Under the pieces are notes generated by a model. That model worked only from the letters and a program-made list of their open reading frames with translations, was not told the origin of the DNA and did no database searches. Shown here one piece after another: positions 50,497 to 59,064 of a stretch of 64,000 bases of DNA. A program made the position numbers and the translations under genes. The DNA comes from Nonomuraea africana (GTDB taxonomy: Bacteria; Actinomycetota; Actinomycetes; Streptosporangiales; Streptosporangiaceae), in the NCBI RefSeq assembly GCF_014873535.1, contig NZ_JADBEF010000001.1, positions 3,100,001-3,164,000 on the forward strand, given 5' to 3'. Positions within the stretch are counted from its first letter, which is position 1. Each line of letters begins with the position of its first letter.

Positions 50497-50598
50497 GACG
50501 GCGAAGAGACCGAACGCGAAGCCATCCGCGAAGCCACCCTCGAAGGGCTCGATGCCGCCGCCCGCAAGGGCAAGCACGGCGGACGGCCATGCCGTTAG
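50497..50598 (+). pseudogene. Serine-recombinase (resolvase) tail remnant
   Basis: EREAIREATLEGLDAAARKG followed by KHGGRP matches the end of the resolvase catalytic domain (long helix) and the start of the DNA-binding hinge. Nothing else of the protein remains. It lies directly upstream of the AraC gene and marks the right border of the decayed zone. Confidence 0.65.
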
Positions 50599-50608
50599 CC
50601 TCGGTCGC

Positions 50609-51499
50609 ATGGTGTTCGACTCCGCTCATTTCGATCTCCAGCCCTATGCCGGTTTCGACATGAATCGATACGTTCGGCGGACGCACTGCAGCTGGGAGCA
50701 CCTCGGCTGGCAGTCCTTGCTCGCGCAACGGTTCGACCACGTCCCGCTGGTCGAGGCCATGGAGTTGCCGGCCGCGGCGGACTTGCACCTGATACTGCCC
50801 GTAGGAGGCCGGACCGTGATGGAGACGCGGATCGGTGGCCGATGGAGCCGCCACACCTGGGTACCGGGGCGGCTCGAACTGGGCGTCCCGGACCGGCCCG
50901 CCCTCCGCCGCTATCGCGCGGACGGCCCGTTGCGCAGCGTGCAGGTCCATATCCCGCGCGGCACCGTCGAACGGACCGCGGAGCAGCTGGGTGGCCGCGC
51001 GGTGGACTACGCGAGCATGGCGGCGTCCGTGGCCGCCGGCGATCCGCTGATCGAGGAGGCTGTCCGCGCCGTCGCCTCTGCGGACGAGACCGGCGACCTG
51101 TACGCCGAGTCCGCGGCCGCCTTCCTGGCCGTGCACCTGCTCACCCGCCATTCCCGGCTACCTGGTCAACGGGCGCCGGTGCGGGAGGACGCACGCGTCC
51201 GCGCGGCGATCGCCGTCATGCGTGACCGACTGGCCGAACCGCTCACCCTGGCCGACATCGCGGGCGAGGTGCATCTCAGCGTCTATCACCTCGTCCGCGT
51301 GTTCAACCGAGCAACAGGAGAAACGCCCCACCGGTTCCTCACCCGATTGCGGATCGAGAAGGCGCAACGCCTGCTGCGGGATACCGACCTCGCGGTCGCC
51401 CAGATCGCGCCGCTCTGCGGTTTCGCCAGTCCCGGTGCTCTGTCGACGGCCTTCCTGCGGCACACGGGCGCTCGTCCCTCGGCATATCGCAATTCCTGA
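50609..51499 (+). CDS. AraC-family transcriptional regulator, 296 aa
   Basis: ATG 50609 is chosen because the frame upstream overlaps the resolvase remnant. The N-terminal 170 residues form the cupin-like AraC_binding domain (LHLILPVGG; GRLELGVPDRPALRR). The C-terminal 100 residues hold two helix-turn-helix motifs (TLADIAGEVHLSVYHLVRVF; VAQIAPLCGFASPGALSTAF). It precedes an epoxide hydrolase gene by 60 bases and probably regulates it. Confidence 0.88.
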   Translation: MVFDSAHFDLQPYAGFDMNRYVRRTHCSWEHLGWQSLLAQRFDHVPLVEAMELPAAADLHLILPVGGRTVMETRIGGRWSRHTWVPGRLELGVPDRPALRRYRADGPLRSVQVHIPRGTVERTAEQLGGRAVDYASMAASVAAGDPLIEEAVRAVASADETGDLYAESAAAFLAVHLLTRHSRLPGQRAPVREDARVRAAIAVMRDRLAEPLTLADIAGEVHLSVYHLVRVFNRATGETPHRFLTRLRIEKAQRLLRDTDLAVAQIAPLCGFASPGALSTAFLRHTGARPSAYRNS

Positions 51500-51559
51500 C
51501 CGCTCTCCCGGCAATCTCAGGCATGGACCGGGGGGTGGTCCGTTTCTAGGGTTTCGTCC

Positions 51560-52759
51560 ATGTCTGGAAACACGGGGAGAACGCCTGAGATCGAGCCCTA
51601 CCCCATGCACATTCCTGACCGCGACTTGGCGGACCTACGGGCTCGTCTTGACGGGGTTCGGCTTCCCGAGCCAGAAACGGTGCCGGACGCCGCGCAGGGT
51701 ATCGAGTTGGATCAGCTGAGGATGCTGCTGGACACCTGGCGACGGCACGACTGGCGGGCCAGGGAAGAGCAGTGGAACACGATTCCGCATTACCGCGTGC
51801 GCCTCGACGGCCTGCGTATCGCGTTCTGGCACGTGCGCTCGCCCGAGCCCACAGCGCTCCCCTTGTTGCTGACCCACGGCTGGCCGGGCTCCGTCCTCGA
51901 ATTTGAGAACGTCCTCGGGCCGCTCAGTGATCCGGTCGCCCATGGCGGTTCCGCGAGTGACGCCTTCCACGTCGTCGTCCCGGCCCTGCCAGGGTTCGGG
52001 TTCAGCGACCGTCCACGCGAGCGCGGCTGGCACCCCGCCCGTACGGCGCGGGCGTGGGCCGAGCTGATGACCGTGCTCGGCTACGAGCGGTTCGGCGCGC
52101 ACGGCGGAGACTGGGGCGCGTTCGTCAGCACCGAACTGGCGCGCCTGGTGCCCGAGCGCGTCGCCGGCCTGCACCTGACGATGCCGATCGCCTCTCCCCT
52201 GCCGGACGACCGGATCTCGCCGGACCCGGCGGAACAACGCATGCTGGAGCGGCGTGACATTCATCTCGCGGACGGATACGGCTTCGGGATGATCATGGGC
52301 ACGCGCCCGCAGACGCTCGGCTACTCCCTGCTCGACTCGCCTGCCGGCCTGGCGGCGTGGCTCGGTGAGAAGTTCGCCGCCTACTCCGACACCCGACCGG
52401 AGGCCGGCGGCGGGGTGAGCGTGTCGCAACAAGTGGACAACATCGCCCTGTACTGGCTGACCGGGACCGGTGCCTCCAGTGCTCGCTGGTACTGGGAGGC
52501 CATGCGGTGGGTACCACGCAGCGCCGAAGAGGAGAACGCACAACCGGTGACGGTGCCCACCGCCTGTTCGCTGTTCCCGGCCGAGCCGTGGCCGACCGCC
52601 CGGCGCTGGGCCGAGCGTCGCTACCACGACCTCCGGTCATGGCACGAGCTGGACCGCGGCGGCCACTTCCCCGGTCTGGAACAGCCAGACCTTCTGGTCT
52701 CCGAAATCAGGGCCGCATTCCATCACGTACGTCACCATCCCGGCGATCTCACACGGTGA
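51560..52759 (+). CDS. Epoxide hydrolase with EHN domain, 399 aa
   Basis: Residues 10-115 form the N-terminal EHN cap (FxxxIPDxDLxDLRARL pattern). The alpha/beta hydrolase core has oxyanion motif HGWPGS (106-111), nucleophile Asp184 in GGDWG, and the late histidine in RGGHFPGLEQP. Lid tyrosines that protonate the epoxide are expected in the cap region. It converts epoxides to diols, probably in xenobiotic or steroid/terpene metabolism. The ribosome site is weak. Confidence 0.9.
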   Translation: MSGNTGRTPEIEPYPMHIPDRDLADLRARLDGVRLPEPETVPDAAQGIELDQLRMLLDTWRRHDWRAREEQWNTIPHYRVRLDGLRIAFWHVRSPEPTALPLLLTHGWPGSVLEFENVLGPLSDPVAHGGSASDAFHVVVPALPGFGFSDRPRERGWHPARTARAWAELMTVLGYERFGAHGGDWGAFVSTELARLVPERVAGLHLTMPIASPLPDDRISPDPAEQRMLERRDIHLADGYGFGMIMGTRPQTLGYSLLDSPAGLAAWLGEKFAAYSDTRPEAGGGVSVSQQVDNIALYWLTGTGASSARWYWEAMRWVPRSAEEENAQPVTVPTACSLFPAEPWPTARRWAERRYHDLRSWHELDRGGHFPGLEQPDLLVSEIRAAFHHVRHHPGDLTR

Positions 52760-52847
52760 GGGTTTCTCACCCCTCCCTTCCATCGGCAGTCGGGCTCGCC
52801 TCCGTCTCCGCCATGACCTGCCACTTTCCCGCCCGAAGGGAAACATC

Positions 52848-53052
52848 ATGACGACCGTCTCCACGTCACCCGCCCGCACCGACGTGGGCGGCCGCGCTCC
52901 TCGCCGTCACCTACGCGATCCCGCTCATCGTTTGGCTGACGCGGCCCGACGGCGCGCCGAGCCTGTCCAAGGACATTCACCCCGCCTTCGTCGCTTTGAT
53001 CGTCGCCGCCTCCGCCGCACTCATCGTGGCCATCCTTCGAGCCCGGCGCTGA
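52848..53052 (+). pseudogene. Small two-TM membrane protein with a frameshift
   Basis: ATG 52848 with GAAGGGA upstream reads MTTVSTSPARTDVG and then leaves coding character. In the next frame the sequence continues AALLAVTYAIPLIVWLTRPD, then SKDIHPAFVALIVAASAALI, ending RARR-TGA at 53052: two clear membrane segments. A one-base insertion near 52890 explains both halves. It may be a real mutation or a sequencing error. Confidence 0.6.
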
Positions 53053-53177
53053 AGCAGCGTGCCCGCTTCCCGCGGGTTCGACCACATCGGCGGCCACGGC
53101 ATCGTCGACTCCTGGCGTCTCCTGCCCCGGCACCCAGGCGTTCAGGCCCGGTTCCTCAGTACTCATCAGGAAGCTCA

Positions 53178-53873
53178 ATGACCATGTCCAGCAACAACCT
53201 GTTGAACTCCTCCGGTCGGCAATTCCGGACCCGCGCGCGCATCACCGCGCTCACGATCTCGCTCGCCGCAACCGGCGTACTCGCAGGCAACATCCCCGCC
53301 GCGCAGGCCGTCACCGCGCAGCCCCGGGCCACCCACCACGCCGGCGCTCACCACGGTGGTGGACTCCAGTGCCGCGGGAAAGGTGTCGACCCCACCGCGA
53401 AGATCCGGTACCGGACTGAGACCTTGATCAAGGCGCCGCTGAGCACCATCTGGAAACTGCAGACCGATGTGGAACGCTGGCCGACCTGGCAGAAGCCCGT
53501 GACCAGCATGAAGCGCCTGGACCCGGGCCCGCTCCGCAAGTACTCGCGGTTCCGGTGGACCACCCCGGTGCCCGCCACTCCCGTCAGCCCGCCCACCACG
53601 CTGGTCATCACCTCCACCGTCCGCCAACTTCAGCACCACGTGTGCCTCCGCTGGACCGGGCCTGCGATCGGCGAAGGACTGCGCATCGATCGGGGCGTCC
53701 ACGTCTGGACCTTCACCAAGGTCAAGGGCGGCGTCCTCGTACGCACCGAGGAGACCCATGCCGGCGGCCAGATCGAAACCAACGTGCCCCTCGCCGCCGA
53801 CTTCCTCGGAAAAGGTCTTGAGGCCTGGCTGAAAGACCTCAAGAACACCGCCGAAGCCCGCGCCGGCGACTAG
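53178..53873 (+). CDS. Secreted SRPBCC (START-like) protein, 231 aa
   Basis: ATG 53178 has AGGAAG upstream. A signal peptide with long basic head ends near AAQA (residue 45). Residues 80-225 form an SRPBCC/polyketide-cyclase-like hydrophobic pocket domain (TLIKAPLSTIWKLQTDVERW; HVWTFTKVKGGVLVRTEETH). Most SRPBCC proteins are cytoplasmic, so an exported member is notable; it may carry a lipid or small hydrophobic ligand. No operon partner. Confidence 0.82.
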   Translation: MTMSSNNLLNSSGRQFRTRARITALTISLAATGVLAGNIPAAQAVTAQPRATHHAGAHHGGGLQCRGKGVDPTAKIRYRTETLIKAPLSTIWKLQTDVERWPTWQKPVTSMKRLDPGPLRKYSRFRWTTPVPATPVSPPTTLVITSTVRQLQHHVCLRWTGPAIGEGLRIDRGVHVWTFTKVKGGVLVRTEETHAGGQIETNVPLAADFLGKGLEAWLKDLKNTAEARAGD

Positions 53874-54416
53874 CCGCGCGCCCCCCGCCGGCCAGCGGCT
53901 GATCAAGGCTTGGGCGGTGTCGGGTGGAGGGACGGTGGTCAGAGCCCGGCACGAGCGTCCCGGCTCAGGCCAAGTGCCGCGCCCGGGCCCTCTGCCGCAC
54001 GAGGGGACGGGCGCTACGCGCTCATAGGCCTTGTCGCCTGACTCGGCGTCAGGGGTGAAACTCTGCCGTCTTGCAGGGTTTGCATGTATGCCGGAGGGCT
54101 ACTGTTACGGCCCTCCAGTCGGGTCCGTGCGATACGGGGAAAAGTAACCGTGAGTGACAGAGGTTACGTTGGGGGCTGCCGCATGGGCGGCGCTCCCCTG
54201 CGCGGAAGCACCCCAGGCCCCTCGCTCGGGCCCTGTGAGCCTTCAAAAACATGACGTTTCTCGGACGCCGACCCGGAACACCGCGGGAGGGGGTCGAACC
54301 TTGCTGTAGCCACTGCGTTCGTCCTGGTCGATCTCGGCGGTTGCAACGTTGTCGATCGCGGCTTCTGCACGGCAAGGCTCACTACCGAGCGCGAACACTG
54401 AAATTTCCCGCTGAGT
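53874..54416. other. Non-coding stretch (543 bases)
   Basis: I see no credible gene. Several short inverted repeats and a GGGTCGAACC element (54291-54300) that resembles a T-arm occur, but no cloverleaf can be drawn. The 3' end of the SRPBCC transcript and that of the XRE-cupin gene both point into this stretch. Confidence 0.5.
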
Positions 54417-55010
54417 TCACCGCTGGCTCCCGCCGTGAGACGGCCGATGTGGATCGGCGTGTATGTGCGTACGCATCCCTTGTGGGTCGAACAGGATAAG
54501 AAGCTCGACAAGGCCGCCGTCGGCGCTGCCCAGCCAGTGCGGCAAGGACGTGTCGAACTCGGCTGCCTCACCGGGAGGCAACGTCAGGTCGCGCTCGCCG
54601 AGGATGAGCCGCAGGCGTCCGTTGAGCACGTACAGCCATTCGAAGCCGTCGTGGGTCTGCGGGGTCGGTACGAGCGGTTCCAGCCGGGCGGGGATGATCA
54701 TTTTGAACGCCTGTACCCCGCCCGGTCGCCGGGACAGCGGCACGAAGGTCATCCCGAATCTCCGGATCGGCGTGAGGTGGATCCGGGGGTCGCCGGTGCG
54801 CGGGGCGCCTACGAGATCGTCCAGCGGAACGTTGTAAGTACGGGCCAGCGGCAGCAGCAACTCCAGGGTCGCCCGGCGCTGCCCGCTCTCCAGCCGGGAC
54901 AGGGTGCTCTCCGACACGCCGGTTGTCGTCGCGAGGTCGGCGAGGGTGATGCCGCGGTGACGACGCAGCGCACGAAGTCGCGGCCCCACCGCGTCGAGCA
55001 CCTCGTCCAT
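54417..55010 (-). CDS. XRE-family regulator with cupin domain, 197 aa
   Basis: Residues 1-60 hold a Cro/CI-type helix-turn-helix (TLADLATTTGVSESTLSRLE). Residues 75-190 are a cupin_2 barrel (GFEWLYVLNGRLRLILGERD; LPPGEAAEFDTSLPHW). ATG 55010 is preferred because homologues begin MDEVLDAVG. It is divergent from a methyltransferase gene with 98 bases between starts, a pairing common in actinomycetes, and probably represses that gene. Confidence 0.88.
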   Translation of the reverse strand: MDEVLDAVGPRLRALRRHRGITLADLATTTGVSESTLSRLESGQRRATLELLLPLARTYNVPLDDLVGAPRTGDPRIHLTPIRRFGMTFVPLSRRPGGVQAFKMIIPARLEPLVPTPQTHDGFEWLYVLNGRLRLILGERDLTLPPGEAAEFDTSLPHWLGSADGGLVELLILFDPQGMRTHIHADPHRPSHGGSQR

Positions 55011-55108
55011 TTCGTGGTCCACGAGGCCATCTTGCCAGAACCGCAAGTTTTCGTGCCAGATCGGTGCGCGCCTGGCGAGACTGAGCGGACACGACAGAAG
55101 GAGTCTTG

Positions 55109-55735
55109 ATGAACGCCAGCGATGCGGTCATGTTCTGGGACGGCGTGTACGCGGCGCGACCGGCGGCCACCGATCCGCGGCCGAATGTTCGTCTCACCGA
55201 GACGGTCACGGGCCTGCCGCCCGGCGACGCGCTGGACCTCGGATGCGGCGTCGGCGGTGACGCGCTGTGGCTCGCCGGACAGGGGTGGCACGTCACCGCC
55301 GCCGACATCTCGGCCGTGGCGGTCGAGCGGCTCGCGGCACTCGCCTGCGCACACGGCCTGGGCGATCGCGTGACCGCCGTGCGGCACGACCTACGCAGGT
55401 CTTTCCCGCACGGCGAGTTCGACCTGATCTGCGTCCACTACCTGCACACCCCCTTCGACCTGGACAGGGCGGCCGTCCTGCGCTCGGCCGCGCACGCGTT
55501 GCGCCCGGATGGGCGGCTGCTGATTGTCGACCACGGCTCGACCGCGCCGTGGTCGTGGAGCCAGGATCCCGACGTCCGGTACCCGAGCCCGAGGGAGGTC
55601 GCGGCGGGTATCGATCTGGACGCGGCGACGTGGATGGTCGAGCGAGCCGACGCACCCCGCAGGATCGCGACCGGGCCGGGCGGGCGCACCGCCGAGGTCA
55701 CCGACCACGTGCTGCTCATCCGCCGCAGCGCCTGA
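55109..55735 (+). CDS. Class I SAM-dependent methyltransferase, 208 aa
   Basis: ATG 55109 has GAAGGAG upstream. Motif I is ALDLGCGVGGDALWLAGQG, followed by VTAADIS and a long DLICVHYLHTPF segment (motif IV). It resembles tellurite-resistance TehB-like or thiopurine-type small methyltransferases. Divergent from the XRE-cupin regulator and followed by the DinB gene after 47 bases. Confidence 0.88.
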   Translation: MNASDAVMFWDGVYAARPAATDPRPNVRLTETVTGLPPGDALDLGCGVGGDALWLAGQGWHVTAADISAVAVERLAALACAHGLGDRVTAVRHDLRRSFPHGEFDLICVHYLHTPFDLDRAAVLRSAAHALRPDGRLLIVDHGSTAPWSWSQDPDVRYPSPREVAAGIDLDAATWMVERADAPRRIATGPGGRTAEVTDHVLLIRRSA

Positions 55736-55782
55736 CACGGCGAACAGCGCCGCGCCCCACCCCACGAAGAGAGGAGACCACT

Positions 55783-56277
55783 ATGCCTAACACCGTGCGC
55801 CGCCGCCGCGACACTCCGCCGCCCCGGACCGGGAGCAGCGAGGCTGAGGTCCTACGTGGATTCCTCGGCTACCTCCGGGCCTCGGTCGCCGCGAAGGTCG
55901 ACGGTGCGCCCGAACCGGAGGTGCGAACGGCCGCGGTGCCGTCGGGCACGAACCTGCTCGGCCTGCTCAACCACCTGACTTTCGTCGAACGCTCGGTGTT
56001 CCTCGGGGACAACGTCACCGACTGGCCGGCGACGTTCCAGGCCGCACCAGAGGACAGCGTGGCCGATGTCGTCGCCCGCTACCGCGAGACGGTCGAGCGC
56101 GCGAACGACGTGCTCGACGGGTGCACCGATCTCGGCGCACCGCTCCCTCGACCTCGACCGAACCGCCCCGCTCCCAGCATCCGCTGGGCACTCACCCACA
56201 TGATCGAGGAGACCGGCCGCCACGCGGGCCACGCGGACATCCTCCGCGAACTGATCGACGGCACGACCGGACGCTGA
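55783..56277 (+). CDS. DinB-superfamily (DUF664) protein, 164 aa
   Basis: ATG 55783 has GAGAGGAGA upstream. The four-helix DinB bundle shows L-L-N-H-L (with His about 67) and H-M-I-E-E-T-G-R-H-A-G-H near residues 139-150, the histidines that bind metal. DUF664/DinB proteins include mycothiol-dependent enzymes in actinomycetes; exact chemistry is not determinable. It may be cotranscribed with the methyltransferase gene. Confidence 0.88.
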   Translation: MPNTVRRRRDTPPPRTGSSEAEVLRGFLGYLRASVAAKVDGAPEPEVRTAAVPSGTNLLGLLNHLTFVERSVFLGDNVTDWPATFQAAPEDSVADVVARYRETVERANDVLDGCTDLGAPLPRPRPNRPAPSIRWALTHMIEETGRHAGHADILRELIDGTTGR

Positions 56278-56306
56278 CCCCACCACCTTCTCCAGGACAG
56301 GAACAC

Positions 56307-57374
56307 ATGATGACTGCAACCCGGCCGTTGTCGCGCCGCTTCCTCCAATCCGCGCGCACGGTGGCCGTCACGCTCACCCTCCTGCTCACGATGGGCACCG
56401 CAGCCTGTTCCACGCCGACTGCCGGCGACGTTCCCCCCTACGCCGTCGCCACCCAGGACGATCCCCAGTTCGAGAACACCTTCCGACACGGGTTCGCCGA
56501 CGTCGACGGCGTCCGTATGCACTACGTGACCGGTGGCAGCGGCACGCCAGTAGTGCTGATACACGGTTGGCCACAGACCTGGTACGGCTGGTGGCCGATC
56601 ATGCCAGCACTCGCCAAGGACCACACCGTCTACGCTGTCGACCTTCCCGGACTGGGCGACAGCACCGGCTCACCGACCGGCTACGACAAAGCCACTCTGG
56701 CGCGGTACGTGCACACGCTGATCGCCGATCGGCTCGGGGTGCGTGACGCCCGCGTCGTCGGGCACGATTTCGGCGCCGCAGTAGCATTCCAGTACGCCAG
56801 CCAATTCCCCGACGACACCACCCGCCTCGGCTACTTCGACCTGCCGCTACCTGGGCCCGCGATCGATGCATCCACGTACCGCTCACTGAGCTGGCACATC
56901 GCCTTCCACTCCCAGCGACGGGTCCCCGAGGCGGTCGTAGGCGACGACGTCCGCGAGTACCTGGCACTGTTCTACCCCCAGGTCTCGTTCGGCGGAACGG
57001 CGTTCGGTGGCACCTCAGATCGGTCCCCGTTCACCGACACCGAGATCAACGAGTACGCACGGACCTACAGCCGGCCAGAGGTCCTGTCGGGCGGCTTCGA
57101 GCTCTACCGCGCCCTCGACAAAGACGTCCGCGACACCGCGGCAGCGGCACCGGTACATGTCCCGACCCTGCTCATGACCGCCCAGGGGCAGCTCGACGCG
57201 ATCCGAGCCACAGTGGCCCCGCGCATGACCAAGATCGTGCGCGCGGTGGACGTGCCGCACGCAGGGCACTGGCTCGTCGAGGAGAACCCTCGGTTCGTCA
57301 CTGCGGAGCTAGTGCGTTTCCTTGACGGGAACAGTTGGCAGAGGAGTGTGCCCGGCTCGGGTCACCGCAAGTGA
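56307..57374 (+). CDS. Lipoprotein alpha/beta hydrolase, epoxide-hydrolase/dehalogenase-like, 355 aa
   Basis: Residues 1-34 form a signal peptide with lipobox TAAC (Cys34). The mature protein has HGWPQTW (86-92) and nucleophile Asp154 in GHDFG, plus the late His in HAGHW. The Asp nucleophile marks epoxide hydrolases and haloalkane dehalogenases and excludes classical Ser esterases. Membrane anchoring outside the cell is unusual for this family. It follows the DinB gene by 29 bases. Confidence 0.87.
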   Translation: MMTATRPLSRRFLQSARTVAVTLTLLLTMGTAACSTPTAGDVPPYAVATQDDPQFENTFRHGFADVDGVRMHYVTGGSGTPVVLIHGWPQTWYGWWPIMPALAKDHTVYAVDLPGLGDSTGSPTGYDKATLARYVHTLIADRLGVRDARVVGHDFGAAVAFQYASQFPDDTTRLGYFDLPLPGPAIDASTYRSLSWHIAFHSQRRVPEAVVGDDVREYLALFYPQVSFGGTAFGGTSDRSPFTDTEINEYARTYSRPEVLSGGFELYRALDKDVRDTAAAAPVHVPTLLMTAQGQLDAIRATVAPRMTKIVRAVDVPHAGHWLVEENPRFVTAELVRFLDGNSWQRSVPGSGHRK

Positions 57375-57518
57375 TCCCTCATGCTCGGCTGCTCCCACCT
57401 CGGGTCGGACGGTGTCACGACAAACAGCGCCGGTGCTCGTCCAGCGATGGAGGATCGTCAGCTGTTGGCCCGAGCTCGTGCTTGCGTCTGGGCCAGGCGG
57501 TAGGAGTCAGTGCCGGTC

Positions 57519-57835
57519 TCAATGATGTTGCCGCCGCACGGCCGCGGCGGCCGGCAGCCCGCGCACCGGCCCAGGGCTGAGGGAGGCACCCAGCAGGACC
57601 CTCGGGACATGGGTGAGGGGCGACAGGTCAAGCAGCCACTCGCTCACCTGCCCGAACTCGAAGGCCGGCTCCAGCAGCAGGAAGACCGCCAATGCCGTCC
57701 AAGCCGCCGCGACCGCCACCCGGGGGAACAGGCCGAAGAGCATCAGCGCGATGCCGGCCATCACCCAGACCGCGGGCAGCCAGGTCAGGGCCGCGCCGAG
57801 GATCGGCAGCAGGCGACCGGGTGCCGAGGTAGCGC
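57519..57835 (-). pseudogene. C-terminal remnant of an ABC-2-type exporter permease
   Basis: On the left-reading strand two frames combine to read LLPILGAALTWLPAVWVMAG, then IALMLFGLFPRVAVAAAWTA, LLDLSPLTHVPR and a final helix. This is the end of the large permease of actinomycete drug/polyketide exporters (LDLSPFxHxPR motif). The N-terminal ~85% of the protein is absent and the last helix is degenerate. It abuts the MDR gene end. Confidence 0.65.
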
Positions 57836-57836
57836 C

Positions 57837-58808
57837 TCACACGGTGACGACGACCCTGCCCGCCGCGCGTCGCTCGCGCAGGTGGCGGAAGGCCTCGGGG
57901 GCGTCGTCCAGCGGGAAGGTCCCGCCGACGATCGGCGTGACCACGCCCGCCTCGATGAGCTCCCCCAGGTGCCGCAGGTCGCCCTCGCCCGGCTTCGACA
58001 GCAGCCCCCGCAGGTTCTGGCGCACGAAGGGCGACATCAGCTGTGCTCTCAGCTGGCGGTCCGCGCCCTGCAACCACTTCCCGCCGCCTTCGCCGCCGAC
58101 GATGACGAGGGCGCCCCGAGGCGTGAGGGCGCGCCTGAGGCGCGACAGCGAACGGTTGCCCGCGATGTCGAGGACGAGGTCGTAGCGGCGCGTCCCGTCG
58201 GTGACGTCCTCGCGCGTGTAGTCGACGACGTCGTCCGCGCCGATCGAGCGGACCAGGTCCGCGTTCCTCGTGCCGCATACGCCGGTGACGTGCGCGCCCG
58301 AGGCCTTGGCCAGTTGCACCGCGAACGTGCCGACGCTCCCGCTCGCACCGATGACCAGCACCTTCCTCCCCTCGCCCGGCTGTCCTCCGGCGCGCAGGGC
58401 GTGGAGGGCGGCGCAGGCGCTGCCGGGGACCGCCGCCGCCTGCTCGAAGGTGACGTTGGCCGGTTTGGGCTCCAGCCGGTCCTGCCTGGTGGACGCGTAT
58501 GCGGCGAAGGAGCCGTCGCACGAGCCGAACACCTCGTCGCCGGGACGGAACCTGGTCACGTTCGCCCCGACCGCCTCCACCGTCCCCGCCAGGTCCAGCC
58601 CCACGACGCGGACCTTCGGCCTGCGCAGTCCGAACCCGCCGAGACGCACCGCGTACGGCAGGCCCGTGACGAGGTGCCAGACGCCGTGGTCGACGCCGGC
58701 CGCGCGCACCCGCACGAGCACGTCGTCGGCCCCCGCCACCGGTTCGTCGACGTCCGCGAGCTTCAGCTCGTCGGGTGAACAGTAGGTGTCGCGAACCATC
58801 GCCTTCAT
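57837..58808 (-). CDS. MDR-family NAD(P)-dependent oxidoreductase, 323 aa
   Basis: ATG 58808 is chosen over a GTG nine bases upstream because AAAGAGA is better spaced. The GroES-like domain (MKAMVRDTY..., GLDLAGTVEAVGANV) and Rossmann motif VLVIGASGSVGTFAVQLAK are clear. The zinc-ligand cysteines of alcohol dehydrogenase are absent, so it belongs with quinone/enone reductases. The XRE gene ends five bases upstream, so the genes for MDR, XRE and the membrane protein may share a transcript. Confidence 0.9.
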   Translation of the reverse strand: MKAMVRDTYCSPDELKLADVDEPVAGADDVLVRVRAAGVDHGVWHLVTGLPYAVRLGGFGLRRPKVRVVGLDLAGTVEAVGANVTRFRPGDEVFGSCDGSFAAYASTRQDRLEPKPANVTFEQAAAVPGSACAALHALRAGGQPGEGRKVLVIGASGSVGTFAVQLAKASGAHVTGVCGTRNADLVRSIGADDVVDYTREDVTDGTRRYDLVLDIAGNRSLSRLRRALTPRGALVIVGGEGGGKWLQGADRQLRAQLMSPFVRQNLRGLLSKPGEGDLRHLGELIEAGVVTPIVGGTFPLDDAPEAFRHLRERRAAGRVVVTV

Positions 58809-58813
58809 CGTCG

Positions 58814-59062
58814 TCACATCTCTTTCGTCGTCGTCGGTCCCGCATCGTTGCCGGGGTACTGGAAGACCTCGTCGAGGGGGACCCCGAACACCCCGGCGAT
58901 CTGGAACGCCATCTCCAGCGAAGGCGAGTAGCGGCCCTTCTCGATGGCGATGACGGTCTGGCGGGTCACGCCGAGGCGATCGGCCAGGTCCGCCTGCGTC
59001 ATCTCGCCGTGCGCGAACCGGAGGGCGCGGATCGTATTGGTGATCCTGGTGGGCTTGACCAT
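58814..59062 (-). CDS. Small XRE-family regulator, 82 aa
   Basis: The whole protein is a Cro/CI-type helix-turn-helix (TQADLADRLGVTRQTVIAIE, then KGRYSPSLEMAFQIA) with a short tail. Such minimal XRE proteins are commonly paired with a small membrane protein, as here: the membrane-protein gene ends two bases upstream. It probably represses its own operon. Confidence 0.9.
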   Translation of the reverse strand: MVKPTRITNTIRALRFAHGEMTQADLADRLGVTRQTVIAIEKGRYSPSLEMAFQIAGVFGVPLDEVFQYPGNDAGPTTTKEM

Positions 59063-59064
59063 GG

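Noticed and set aside
54291..54300. GGGTCGAACC, resembling a tRNA T-arm
   Set aside because: No acceptor, D-arm or anticodon stems of suitable length can be folded around it.
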